Positions 27,399 to 36,632 of a DNA stretch of 36,734 nucleotides are shown piece after piece. The first letter of the stretch is position 1, and every line of letters starts with the position of its first letter. The stretch lies in the NCBI RefSeq assembly GCF_007859735.1, contig NZ_SIHI01000032.1, forward strand, positions 1 to 36,734, read 5' to 3'. Made by a program: the position numbers and the translations under genes. The DNA comes from Thalassoglobus neptunius. GTDB lineage: Bacteria > Planctomycetota > Planctomycetia > Planctomycetales > Planctomycetaceae. Below the pieces are notes generated by a model. The model searched no databases. It saw nothing but the letters and a program-made list of their open reading frames with translations, and was not told where the DNA came from.

Positions 27399-29240
27399 AT
27401 GCAGCCGTCCTCATCAACACCTGACGTACGAACAGTGGGCACTCCACATGCCCTCGTGCAATGGTTGTTTGGTCTCGCGATTCTCAGTTCGTGCAGCCTG
27501 ATCATGGCGATGGACTTTGCTGACCCGGACTTATGGGGGCACGTGCAATATGGACGAGAGATTCTCGCGACGGGAACAATTCCACGGACAGCGACGTGGA
27601 CGTTCACATCCGTCGGGACGCCGTGGATCAACCACGAAAATCTTGCCGAACTTGCGATGGCTGCCGCCTACGACAACATCGGAATCCTGGGGCTCACATT
27701 CGGAAAATTGCTGATCGGCTGGGCTCTGATCGGAACGCTTTGGTGGAACGCACGATCTCAGGGAGTCCATCCGTTCGTCACAGCGTTGATCTGCCTCACC
27801 GTTGCGTGCATGCTGAAATTCCACTGGCACTATCGACCGCAAATTATTGGCTATCTGATGTACGCCATCATGGCTGTCTGCCTGAACCAGTCGATGCGTC
27901 CGAAGGAATCGCAATCGATCCGGTTTGAGTGGCTGCTCGCACTGATTCCACTCGCAGCTGTGTGGGCCAATACTCACGGAAGTTTTGTCGCGGGGATTTG
28001 TGTCTCTGCGGCATTTCTTGGAATTCAGGCGATCACCGTGCTTGCTTCCAATTGGCGCTCAGCAACAAATCTTCGAGACCTCCCCTGGAAAACAGTCTTC
28101 GGATTGCTTGGAGTCGCTTCTTCTGTCTGGATGGCGACCCTCTTCAATCCGTATGGCATGGACCTTCATCTCTGGTTGCTCAACGCACTCGAAGTTCCTC
28201 GACCGGAAATCGAAGACTGGGAAGCGACACCTCTGTTGAGCGCCTCCCCCGAAGTCATTGGATTTTGGGTGGTCATCACATCGATGCTGTTTGTCGTTTC
28301 GAATACTTCCCTGAAAGACTGGGCGAAGTGGATTGTTCTCGCGTTGGTCATCTGGCAATCTGCCACACACATTCGACACTTGCCACTCCTGGCAATCACG
28401 TGGGCAAGTTGGTTTTCAACGGACCTCAACACCGTCTGGGAAAGCTTTCGCGATGATGTTCGGCAACGTCTGGCAACGATCAAGAGCCAATCGATTTCGC
28501 CGAATGTTCGTTGGAACTCCAAGTTGCCAACCGCCCTCACGAGCATCTTTTTGTCATTGTGGCTGGTCGCAGTTGGTTGCTTGCTCTGGCCAAAGATTCG
28601 AACTTTAAACGTTCCGCATTCCCGGTACCCGGTCCAGGCGTTTCGATTTCTCGCTGAGAATCGCCTCGAAGGCCGAACCGTTGTCACGTTCAATTGGGCT
28701 CAATACGCCATTGGATTCTTCGCCCACGAACAGCTGAATTCGACCGTTGGAATTGATGGACGTTTCCGCACGTGTTACCCGCAGGAAGTGATCGATGTTT
28801 ACTTCGACTTCTTCTTTGGGGAGAACTACGAGGGAAAGCGGTATCGCAGCCAAAACTCGGAACCAATTTCGAAAGACCGGGCACTCACGTTTCACGATCC
28901 CGAATTGTTCGTGATCAGTCGATTGCAGCAACCGACGCTATCGACCATGAACGACCATTCCGAAGATTGGGTTCGAATCTATCAGGATGAACTCGCCGAA
29001 ATCTGGGGCCGGCGTGATTTCCTTGCCAGTCAATATTCCGATGTCATGCTCGCCAGTTCCGAAAACGCGAATCGACCTGAAACCGCAAACGGCGTGACTC
29101 CCTGGCCTGCGTTTCTGGACAACTCCCAAAACCCGACGGAACCCGATTCCGAACAGACTGCAACGGCGATCCTCTCGAACGATAACATTCGTCACCGGGC
29201 GATGAAATCTTCGAATGAAATCACCATGTCAACAACCTGA
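27399..29240 (+). CDS. Multipass membrane protein, possible GT-C-type glycosyltransferase
   Basis: 613 residues with about ten hydrophobic segments in the first 410 and a soluble C-terminal domain. Just after the first helix, MDFADPDLWGHVQYGREI carries paired acidic residues where GT-C glycosyltransferases have their first-loop catalytic Asp, and WINHENLAEL follows. The C-terminal part has NWAQYAIGFFAHEQLNSTVG and IDGRFRTCYP, a pattern seen in planctomycete membrane proteins near polysaccharide genes. I infer a lipid-linked sugar transferase or related membrane protein; no family is certain. No SD precedes the ATG. Its last 49 bases overlap the 3' end of glnE on the opposite strand. Confidence 0.75.
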   Translation: MQPSSSTPDVRTVGTPHALVQWLFGLAILSSCSLIMAMDFADPDLWGHVQYGREILATGTIPRTATWTFTSVGTPWINHENLAELAMAAAYDNIGILGLTFGKLLIGWALIGTLWWNARSQGVHPFVTALICLTVACMLKFHWHYRPQIIGYLMYAIMAVCLNQSMRPKESQSIRFEWLLALIPLAAVWANTHGSFVAGICVSAAFLGIQAITVLASNWRSATNLRDLPWKTVFGLLGVASSVWMATLFNPYGMDLHLWLLNALEVPRPEIEDWEATPLLSASPEVIGFWVVITSMLFVVSNTSLKDWAKWIVLALVIWQSATHIRHLPLLAITWASWFSTDLNTVWESFRDDVRQRLATIKSQSISPNVRWNSKLPTALTSIFLSLWLVAVGCLLWPKIRTLNVPHSRYPVQAFRFLAENRLEGRTVVTFNWAQYAIGFFAHEQLNSTVGIDGRFRTCYPQEVIDVYFDFFFGENYEGKRYRSQNSEPISKDRALTFHDPELFVISRLQQPTLSTMNDHSEDWVRIYQDELAEIWGRRDFLASQYSDVMLASSENANRPETANGVTPWPAFLDNSQNPTEPDSEQTATAILSNDNIRHRAMKSSNEITMSTT

Positions 29241-32200
29241 CATGTATGCCGCTCGATCTCTTCATGAAGTTGCAGGTTCTCCATGTTTAAGCGACGGGCA
29301 AGAAATTCAAACTGATCAGTTCCGAATGCTGGAATGGCAAGATCGCTGGCATCTCCGCGCACAATCCGCATCGCATCAATGAGTCTTCGTAGAAAGCGGT
29401 ACGCATCACGGAGGCTCAGACGTTCGTCGATGGACAGTATCCCCGCTTGTTCGAGGCCTTTCATGGCTTCACGTGTATTCGGAAGTCGAATCGCCGGATG
29501 ACGATGGCCGAACGTCATCTGCATCCCCTGAACGAAGTATTCACAATCGACAAGTCCTCCCGGACTCAACTTCGCATGAAATGTTCCCGGTTGAACCAGC
29601 TGACGAATCTGTTTCTCGCGCATTGCTCTCATTGATGCAATGTCGAATGGCGCACCGATGTAAATCAAGTTGTCTCGTAATTGAACGATCTCTTCCCCGA
29701 AACCGGTGTCGCCTGCAATCGGTCTTAATTTGACGAGTGCCTGTCGTTCATACGGCCAAGCGGGTCCATGCAATCCGAAATACTTCTCGAATGCCTCGCG
29801 AGAGACGGCAAGACTACCTGCGTTCCCATAAGGCCGCAGCCGAAGATCGATCTCGAAGATCCGTTTCTGGCGAGAGTAAATCGACTTCTGAAACGTTTGA
29901 ATGAGCCGTTGATAATAATCGACCGCCGATATTTGATCGGGCCCGGTCGTAAGGCCTTCCGAATCGTAGATAAACATTAACTCAATATCAGAAGCATACC
30001 CTAACTCCTGACCGCCACATTTCCCCAAAGCACAAACAGTGAGCCGACTCGGAACTCCCTCGTCGTTCACTGGATGTCCATAACTATTTTGCAAATCCTC
30101 TTCGCACATCGCGAGCGCAGCTGCAACAACTGTTTCCGCGACGGAAGTCAATTCAAGGGAAAACATCCCGAAACGATCCTGCAGCCCGAGAATGTGACGC
30201 ATATCAACACGCATCATGGCCCGGTCTTTGAACTCGTTGAGAATGTCAATCCGTCGCGACTCGTCTCCTGCCAGCAGAAAATAGTTCAGTTCATTCACCA
30301 AGTCCGTCTTATGATACGAAACCTGCAGCCCGGAGATGTCCGTAACAACGGGGAATAGGTTTTCGTGTTGAATCCGCAGAAAATCTTCCCAGAGAAAATC
30401 GCTGACTCCGAGAAGCTGCGTAATCGCAGACAGCACTTCCGGATTCTCGAGTGTTTTTAGTTGATTTAACCAATCCGGCTGTTGAAAGAGATTATCGAGC
30501 AACTGCCGAAAGTGCGTTAGCGCGGCCGCCGGGTGAGGAGCCTGTGGCAAGAGATGGGTAAAATGTTTAATAAGCACGACCGCTGCTCTAAGCTGCATCC
30601 GCCGCTCTTCATCGAGCAGATCCCCGCCAGCTCCATCCCGTACATAAAACGTATCGAACACCCGATGACCTCGGGTTCGAACTTCCATTTTATCAATAAA
30701 AAGACCGCTCGCATGGATGGCGCTTGTTAACTCATAGAGGAAGCCGGGCACGTCCTCCGCTCGAATTTGGAGAATCGTGGACGGCGACTGCTCATCCTGT
30801 TCGAAAATCACTTCGACCGGGAGGATGGGGTCCATCGCTCTTTTTTGCTGGCGAATGGTTTTCGCGAGCCTTCGAATGAGAAGACTCTGAACAGCCCGGC
30901 CATCATCAGCGCGTCCCTCTTCAATAAATTCGCGTAGCTGAGAAGTCAGGTTCTTTAATCTCTGCGGGTTGTTATCGCTCTCCTGTTGTTGAGTACTGGC
31001 AATCCGAAAGGATGCAACAAACAAACCAGATCGCACATCCGCCTTTAGTTTTAAGTCAGTGGACTCAGTTTTCGAGAGTGCTTCGTTGAGGGGAACCACG
31101 TCAGCGGAGGTAATATCGAATTCTTCGGAAAACAGCATCCCGCAAATCGTTGGCAGATTGACCTGCAAATTGCTTGCAAGCAAATAAATATCGTAGCTTG
31201 ACGCGTCTTCCTCCCGGACATCAATCGCGACTGTTCCGCTGTCCTGAAACTCTTGCACCAGCCTGCGAATTGTCGACACCGGCGGAACGTTGGCAAATCG
31301 ATCACTTCCCGAGCTGACGATCTCGGATTTCGAATGATCTTCCTCGTCGACCTTCGATGGAGCTTTCTCGGTGTTCTCTTTAGAGAGATGCTTACGGAAG
31401 ATGCGAGAGACCGCCTGAGTGTGTTGGCGAAACTGCTCGACGAACAAGTCCTCATTCGGAAAGTCGAGTCGTCGCGCCAGGTAAGCGAGCTCACGTCCTG
31501 ACTCAGGCAGAAATCGTTCCGCCTGATTGTGCATCAGCTGAAGTGAATGCTCGATCGTTCGCAACATCATGTACGCGGTGCTCAACGTGCGATACTCTTG
31601 AGCGTGAATCAGATCCGCTTCTGACAGGCGAATCAGTCCTTCGATCGTTCCTCCGGTGCGGATGAACGGCTTCGATTTGCCATGTATGAGTTGCAGCGAC
31701 TGAACGAGAAATTCGATATCGCGAATTCCGCCCGGTCCACTTTTGACTTCACCGAACTTGCGCCCGTGCTGGCTGATTTTGCTTTCGATTTTCGCTTTTG
31801 CGGAAGCGATCGATTGGCGAACGGCTTCCGCTTCGACATCAAACGCCGAGAATCGAAGCCGCTCGAGGAGTTCGTCACCCAGCGAATAACGGCCGGCAAT
31901 TGTTCGAGCCTTGAGAAGTGCCTGACGTTCCCAAAGCTGGCTATGCCGCTCAAAATAATCAACGTAAGAATCAATCGTTGTGACGAGCGGTCCGGAGCTT
32001 CCCCAAGGGCGAAGCCTCATGTCAACACGATAGAGAAACCCGAGATCGGTGAACTCTGAAAGGACATTGATGAGCTTTTGTCCCAGTGTCCAATATTTCT
32101 CCGCATGGGAATCGCAAACGAAGACAAGGTCGATGTCCGAACTGTAATTCAGTTCGGCACCTCCAAGTTTTCCGAACGCGATCACCGCGATGTGTTCAAC

Positions 32201-32845
32201 ATCATAACCTTCGAGTTGAGAGAGCCCTTCAAGCGAGACTTGAACAATCGCGTCAGCCAGGAGTGAAAGCTGTCGCGTGACCGTTCTAAGATCCATGAGC
32301 CCGAACGTATCACAGGCAGCGATCCGCAAGAGTTCCCATTGCTGAAAACTTCGCAGCTTAAGTTTTAGCTCGTTGACATTTTTTGCACTCAAACAAGCAC
32401 TTCGGCCCTGCTCTATAAACTCTTCGCGACTCTTAAATTCCGCCATGCGCTTGTGTTCAGTCAAGCGCTGAAGTGCATCCGGCTGGCGGACCAGAATCTC
32501 CGTTAAAAACTGGCTTCCCACGAAGAGCCTGAGCAAAATTTCAACGGTCCTCGGTTCACGAGACAGTGTTCGTAGAAGCGTTTCACGATCGTCGACTGAT
32601 TTTAAGAATCTCTGAAAGTTCAGCACCGAACGATCAGGATCGGGTGTCTCAGAAAGCGAAAAAAGAAGCCCGGGCAGAATCTCGGCGAGAAGATTCCGTT
32701 GAACGTCGGATTCGGGAACGGACCTCAAGCGGTCGATCGCGACATCGATCCGCTCGAATCCAACCGGCTCAATTTCCTCAACGAGCTGTTCGGAGAGTTC
32801 AATGTCCGAATCGAGAATCAACTGGGAAGTGTTCGCGTCAATCAT
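29192..32845 (-). CDS. glnE: Glutamine synthetase adenylyltransferase GlnE with inserted ACT-like domains
   Basis: About 1217 residues from the ATG at 32845 (the TTG at 32884 lies inside the DUF4432 gene and is unlikely). E. coli GlnE is about 946, so this is far longer. The first nucleotidyltransferase half has GKLGGAEL (225-232), SDIDL (236-240) and VDMRLRPWG; the second has GKCGGQEL (941-948), SDIEL (952-956) and IDLRLRPYG. Between them, about 550-740, lie two ACT-like segments: YDIYLLASNLQVNLPTICG, and TILQIRAEDVPGFLYELTSA followed by GHRVFDTFYVRD, resembling the ACT pair of GlnD. GlnE adds and removes AMP on glutamine synthetase under PII/glutamine control. The second half has Glu955 instead of the usual second Asp. 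It follows a DUF4432 gene after 23 bases; the 3' end overlaps the convergent gene. Confidence 0.93.
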   Translation of the reverse strand: MIDANTSQLILDSDIELSEQLVEEIEPVGFERIDVAIDRLRSVPESDVQRNLLAEILPGLLFSLSETPDPDRSVLNFQRFLKSVDDRETLLRTLSREPRTVEILLRLFVGSQFLTEILVRQPDALQRLTEHKRMAEFKSREEFIEQGRSACLSAKNVNELKLKLRSFQQWELLRIAACDTFGLMDLRTVTRQLSLLADAIVQVSLEGLSQLEGYDVEHIAVIAFGKLGGAELNYSSDIDLVFVCDSHAEKYWTLGQKLINVLSEFTDLGFLYRVDMRLRPWGSSGPLVTTIDSYVDYFERHSQLWERQALLKARTIAGRYSLGDELLERLRFSAFDVEAEAVRQSIASAKAKIESKISQHGRKFGEVKSGPGGIRDIEFLVQSLQLIHGKSKPFIRTGGTIEGLIRLSEADLIHAQEYRTLSTAYMMLRTIEHSLQLMHNQAERFLPESGRELAYLARRLDFPNEDLFVEQFRQHTQAVSRIFRKHLSKENTEKAPSKVDEEDHSKSEIVSSGSDRFANVPPVSTIRRLVQEFQDSGTVAIDVREEDASSYDIYLLASNLQVNLPTICGMLFSEEFDITSADVVPLNEALSKTESTDLKLKADVRSGLFVASFRIASTQQQESDNNPQRLKNLTSQLREFIEEGRADDGRAVQSLLIRRLAKTIRQQKRAMDPILPVEVIFEQDEQSPSTILQIRAEDVPGFLYELTSAIHASGLFIDKMEVRTRGHRVFDTFYVRDGAGGDLLDEERRMQLRAAVVLIKHFTHLLPQAPHPAAALTHFRQLLDNLFQQPDWLNQLKTLENPEVLSAITQLLGVSDFLWEDFLRIQHENLFPVVTDISGLQVSYHKTDLVNELNYFLLAGDESRRIDILNEFKDRAMMRVDMRHILGLQDRFGMFSLELTSVAETVVAAALAMCEEDLQNSYGHPVNDEGVPSRLTVCALGKCGGQELGYASDIELMFIYDSEGLTTGPDQISAVDYYQRLIQTFQKSIYSRQKRIFEIDLRLRPYGNAGSLAVSREAFEKYFGLHGPAWPYERQALVKLRPIAGDTGFGEEIVQLRDNLIYIGAPFDIASMRAMREKQIRQLVQPGTFHAKLSPGGLVDCEYFVQGMQMTFGHRHPAIRLPNTREAMKGLEQAGILSIDERLSLRDAYRFLRRLIDAMRIVRGDASDLAIPAFGTDQFEFLARRLNMENLQLHEEIERHTCQVVDMVISFEDFIAR

Positions 32846-32868
32846 ATGGAAACGTGATCCGTGACCAG

Positions 32869-34011
32869 TTATTCGGATGAGCAATACTGCAGCTGAGGCG
32901 ATAACATGACTTCGCAGCTATTGCCACCTTGAATTGTTTCGATCTCTTTTCGTGCTTCTTCAACATGTTCCTGATCAATGAGCACATTTAGAACCAGATC
33001 GATCGTATAACTTTCTCCGGCACCGAGTTTAACAACGCGCCCCTGCTCTCTTTCGAATGATTTAAAATTGGGGTAATTCGTCGCCGGTTCAATTCCAGTG
33101 ACATATCCATCACTGAGTGCTTGAGTGCATTTCCATTGAGAAAAACACGGCAATTGTTCTTTGTTGAATCGCAAGCTTAGCCCGCAGTCTCCGGACGAAT
33201 TTTGAATCATCGCGAGCGACTCCCCGGAAGAGTTCGTCAATGTCTCGTGGAAATAAACCTGCTCGCTGTAACCGGAAGTGGGAGCGAGGTACTCAAGATA
33301 TCCGCTCGCATCCTCAGCGGCTCTTGCATCGCGAGGGATCACTTTGCTCGCGGGACAGGCGAATTTCGCTCCTTCCCCGAGAATCGGAGTTCCCAGATTG
33401 ATGTGATACAGCAGCTGCAATTCCGTCGGCGCGGAGCCAAGGTTCGTCACGACATCACGAACTCGAATTTCCGACGATCCCAGCGGAGAGGTGATCGACG
33501 ACTCCAGCCGGAGTTGAGGCCCGAAGAGAGTCGACTCGTCAACAATCCCTCGAACTCCAATCTCGTTTTCATTCGAAATCATCTCGACCGAATGCGCGGG
33601 CAGATTGGCGATCTTACCGTGAAGCGTGAGGTCTGATTCGATTGGACTCGGATTCCCCTCATCGATCCCGGGAGGTCCATTGAACGAGAGGCCACAGCGA
33701 CACAGCAACTCATTGAAGCCATCGAGCCATCCCAATCCGTTTCGGCTCTTCAAATTGACAAAAGCTGGATTGACTGGAGATTTCACTGGGGAATCCCACC
33801 CGAATCGAGTCTCACCGAAGTGTGCGGTCCAGATTCCCATCCCGCGCGTCGGAAGGACGTTGCAGCTGAAGACTCCGTTGCGAACTTCGATCACTTCGAC
33901 ACCCGCAGAGAGGCCATCGGTCATTCGTGTCTGCAGAACTTCCCAAGGCAACTCAGCTCCGGGCGCGCTCCCACCGAGGCAGACAGAGTCAGATCTCAAA
34001 TCAGCGGACAT
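32869..34011 (-). CDS. DUF4432 family, aldose-epimerase-like fold protein
   Basis: 380 residues from the ATG at 34011, which has aagga nine bases upstream; a TTG two codons earlier (34017) is too close to that SD. Signatures: CNVLPTRGMGIW near 51-62, WLDGFNELLCRCGL near 95-108, LHGKIANLPAH near 130-140, and GIEPATNYPNFKSF near 305-318, all typical of DUF4432 (galactose-mutarotase-like beta-sandwich). These proteins probably bind or isomerise sugars; no reaction is established. No signal peptide, so cytoplasmic. The stop lies 23 bases before the glnE start, so the two are likely co-transcribed though functionally unrelated. Confidence 0.85.
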   Translation of the reverse strand: MSADLRSDSVCLGGSAPGAELPWEVLQTRMTDGLSAGVEVIEVRNGVFSCNVLPTRGMGIWTAHFGETRFGWDSPVKSPVNPAFVNLKSRNGLGWLDGFNELLCRCGLSFNGPPGIDEGNPSPIESDLTLHGKIANLPAHSVEMISNENEIGVRGIVDESTLFGPQLRLESSITSPLGSSEIRVRDVVTNLGSAPTELQLLYHINLGTPILGEGAKFACPASKVIPRDARAAEDASGYLEYLAPTSGYSEQVYFHETLTNSSGESLAMIQNSSGDCGLSLRFNKEQLPCFSQWKCTQALSDGYVTGIEPATNYPNFKSFEREQGRVVKLGAGESYTIDLVLNVLIDQEHVEEARKEIETIQGGNSCEVMLSPQLQYCSSE

Positions 34012-34384
34012 CGACAAATTCCTTCATCTCTCTGGACCAACACTTGTCAGGAATGGAGGTTTCAATCTATCGACACAGGGGAGTGATGTCCCGCCTGAGC
34101 GATGGAGAAAACAGTCAGCAGTTTGGATTCACTGAAATTAACGAATATGCGGGCTGCACGCCTCCGAGATCTCTTTCCGAAACGACAAAAACCGAACTGG
34201 GCATCGGCAATCTTGACAAAGCCCCGTCGAGAATCACGGGAGCATTCACTCCAGGAAGAAACCAGCTACAATTTGTCATGTGCGTACTCTCAACAGTCAC
34301 GGTGGGTTCGATTCAAGAAGCGTTCCGTTCACTCGAATAGCCACTCATCGCACTCGTCACATCCTGAGAATTCAAGTATCTGGC
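34012..34384. other. Divergent intergenic region
   Basis: Between the DUF4432 gene (-) and the glycosyltransferase (+). Open frames on both strands (plus 34053-34340, minus 34115-34300) have no SD or family signature and I do not call them. No promoter can be named with confidence. Confidence 0.35.
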
Positions 34385-35230
34385 ATGCCGAACAACGATC
34401 AAGATGCCCCGACTTCGTCCGACGCTTCCGCCTATTCTCAGGAATGGTACCAGGAGCGCAAGTCTGTCCTCGGTGAGGCAGCCTGTCGACAACTTGGGCT
34501 GTATGCGATTCCCGATGGCTTTCGATTGTCTGTCGTCATCCCAGTCTACAATGAGCGAGAAACGCTTCCGGTTCTTTTAGAAAGAGTTCGGGCTGTCCCG
34601 ATTCCGAAAGAGATCGTCTTGGTCGATGATTGCAGCCAGGACGGAACGCGCGATCTTCTCGAGTCGTATCGGGATCGAGAACTGAGCGATGAGATGAACC
34701 AGATTCAGGTTCACTTCCATGAGAAGAATCGTGGAAAAGGCGCCGCCGTCACGACAGGGTTCTCGAAAGCATCAGGTGATGTGATCATCATCCAAGATGC
34801 GGATCTCGAATACGATCCGGCCGAAATTCCGCGTCTCCTGCAACCGATCGTGGATGGTCGAGCGGATGTTGTTTTCGGAAGTCGGTTTCTGGGAGACCAA
34901 CCCCATCGCGTGCTTTACTACTGGCACTATCTGGGAAACAAGTTTCTGACAACACTTTCCAATGCGTTCACGAATTTGAATCTTACTGACATGGAGACCT
35001 GCTACAAGCTATTCTCGAAAGATGTCATGGCGAAACTGTGGCCGACATTGCAGCAACAACGATTCGGGATTGAACCGGAAATCACGGCAAAGGTCGCCCG
35101 AATGAACTGCCGGATTTACGAAATTTCCGTCAGCTACAGCGGTCGAACTTACGAACAGGGTAAGAAAATCGGTGTTCGTGATGGATTTAAAGCGCTGTAT
35201 TGCATCGTTCGATACGGGCTGTTTCAGTAG
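34385..35230 (+). CDS. Family 2 glycosyltransferase, dolichyl-phosphate mannosyltransferase-like
   Basis: 281 residues from the ATG at 34385. The longer frame opening at 34280 is rejected because its first 35 residues are basic, unlike the family. GT-A motifs: VIPVYNE (51-57), acidic pair in [10 protein letters not shown] (81-82), [12 protein letters not shown] (114-125) and the metal-binding DAD (138-140), then VFGSRFLG and the [13 protein letters not shown] segment of the DPM1/GtrB-like subgroup. No C-terminal membrane helices, so probably cytoplasmic at the membrane face. Such enzymes move a sugar from a nucleotide donor to a polyprenyl phosphate. The multipass membrane protein at 27399 could use such a donor, but the genes are not adjacent. 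Confidence 0.9.
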   Translation: MPNNDQDAPTSSDASAYSQEWYQERKSVLGEAACRQLGLYAIPDGFRLSVVIPVYNERETLPVLLERVRAVPIPKEIVLVDDCSQDGTRDLLESYRDRELSDEMNQIQVHFHEKNRGKGAAVTTGFSKASGDVIIIQDADLEYDPAEIPRLLQPIVDGRADVVFGSRFLGDQPHRVLYYWHYLGNKFLTTLSNAFTNLNLTDMETCYKLFSKDVMAKLWPTLQQQRFGIEPEITAKVARMNCRIYEISVSYSGRTYEQGKKIGVRDGFKALYCIVRYGLFQ

Positions 35231-35262
35231 AACCATTGCCAGTTGGAATCTGATCGCGCAAC

Positions 35263-35284
35263 CGAGATCGTCTGTGGGATCTCG
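35263..35284 (+). terminator. Possible hairpin terminator after the glycosyltransferase gene
   Basis: cgagatc (35263-35269) and gatctcg (35278-35284) form a perfect seven-base-pair stem with an eight-base loop, 32 bases after the stop of the glycosyltransferase gene. Only a short gttt follows, so termination strength is doubtful. Confidence 0.35.
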
Positions 35285-35373
35285 ATCGTTTGAACGTCAG
35301 TGAATACTTCGTCATCGCGCGACCTGGTCTGTAGAGGTGAAGAGACTTCGCCTTAAACCGATCAGAGACTGAC

Positions 35374-36000
35374 ATGGATGACTTTGACTGGCTTCCCGGA
35401 GACATCGCTGCCTGTTACGGAAGCGATTGGACGAGCAAGTTTATCACCTACGGAACCGCTTCACTCTTTGCCCCGCAGCGGCTTCGGCTTGGACCTTCTC
35501 ACGTCGCGGTCATGTGCCAGCACCACGGCACGAATATCTGGGTGGAAAGCACAACCATGTGCTCCACTCCCTGCCTGATTCAGGGACGCCAGCTCAGTGG
35601 AACCCAAGCCCACCGTCCCGCTGATCGGATTCGAAATTACATCGAGGAAGGTGGTCACGTTGACGTGTACCGCCTGACCGCGATGAATCGACTGACTCCC
35701 GATGAGAGTCGGCTGTTGTCGGAAATTCTGGTCGAACAGTTTCTCAAAAAGTCGATCGAGTACGATCTTTCCGGGGCTCTGCTTTCCGGAACACGATTTC
35801 TGCAGCTGACGCGCATCTTCCCTGAAACTCGGCTGAACGAATTGTTCTGTTCGGAACTCGTTTCCGCCGTGACCATGCGTTTGAACAGAATGAACCACGC
35901 GATTCCTGGACGCTACAACCCTGGACGACTGCTTCGCACACTCGTCCGGCTTGGGAAATACGAATGGCACACGCGGTTTGACAACGAATCTCACCGTTGA
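35374..36000 (+). CDS. Permuted papain-like (YiiX/NlpC-P60-type) protein
   Basis: 208 residues. LPGDIAACYG (7-16) opens the fold, GPSHVAVM supplies His43, and ELFCSELVSAVTM supplies Cys159. His before Cys is the order of the circularly permuted NlpC/P60 group (YiiX/YaeF). These act as cysteine peptidases or amidases/acyltransferases on peptide or lipid substrates. No signal peptide or membrane segment is visible, so the compartment is uncertain. The ATG at 35374 follows agagactgac, a weak SD. It stands alone after the glycosyltransferase gene on the same strand, with 143 bases and a hairpin between. Confidence 0.78.
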   Translation: MDDFDWLPGDIAACYGSDWTSKFITYGTASLFAPQRLRLGPSHVAVMCQHHGTNIWVESTTMCSTPCLIQGRQLSGTQAHRPADRIRNYIEEGGHVDVYRLTAMNRLTPDESRLLSEILVEQFLKKSIEYDLSGALLSGTRFLQLTRIFPETRLNELFCSELVSAVTMRLNRMNHAIPGRYNPGRLLRTLVRLGKYEWHTRFDNESHR

Positions 36001-36121
36001 TCGCGATCCGCCTGTGCTTTCCCGAGAACATTGTCATCGCTTCTCTATCCCCGCGTGAGCTCGTTCTCTCTCGATGAGTTCTGCTTTCGTCGTGCAAATC
36101 GATGCTGACCGAGGATTGGAA

Positions 36122-36632
36122 ATGCGATCTCGCTGGAGCATGAATCTTATGCAATCCGCCATCGACATGATCACCGGCGTCCTCCTGCTGGAGATCATTT
36201 CTTCCTCGACTTGTGAGGCCCGAAATTTTGAGTGCACAGATTCATCGGCACTTCAGATTGCGGAACAGTCGCGACTCCGTTCTTCAACATTCTGGACGGG
36301 CGAGCCGCTTCGGAAGTCCTGGGCTCCGCCATGTCATCTGACACTGGATTTCGCGAATCACACCGGGGGGTGGCACGACACGATTCGAGTTCACGGAACA
36401 GGGAGTCCGCAATCCCCGCATGGTCGTGAGTGGAACTCGGCAAGCGATGGTCACTGACGTCATTCCGCACGAGGTCGATCATCTCGTGCGCGCGGCACTT
36501 GTCGGGCACCCCATTGAAAGATGGCTCGACGAAGGGTGTGCCACGCTCTTTGAATCAGAGACATTGAAACAGCATTTGCGAAATATCGCGCATCGTGCGA
36601 ACCCGAATGTAGACATCGGTCAGAAAACGTAG
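36122..36632 (+). pseudogene. Secreted HExxH metallopeptidase-like gene split by a +1 base in a G6 run
   Basis: An ATG at 36122 with gaggattggaa upstream starts a signal-peptide-like stretch (MITGVLLLEIISSSTCEA) and the reading continues as NFECTDSSALQIAEQSRLRS to HTGG. At 36365-36370 there is a run of six G. Removing one G joins the first frame exactly to the frame that runs on to 36632: HTGGGTTRFEF, then VIPHEVDHLV and RWLDEGCATLFE. HEVDH (36468-36482) is an HExxH zinc site and the Glu of WLDEG, 17 codons later, fits a third ligand of gluzincins. Related planctomycete proteins read through this region in one frame. Sequencing error, real mutation, or slippage at the G run cannot be told apart here. 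An alternative start is 36074. Confidence 0.7.

Noticed and set aside
34053-34340. Open frame in the DUF4432/glycosyltransferase gap
   Set aside because: No SD, no motif, and a competing minus-strand frame of similar quality.
34280-34384. N-terminal extension of the glycosyltransferase
   Set aside because: Basic, low-similarity residues before the normal start of the family; the ATG at 34385 is preferred.
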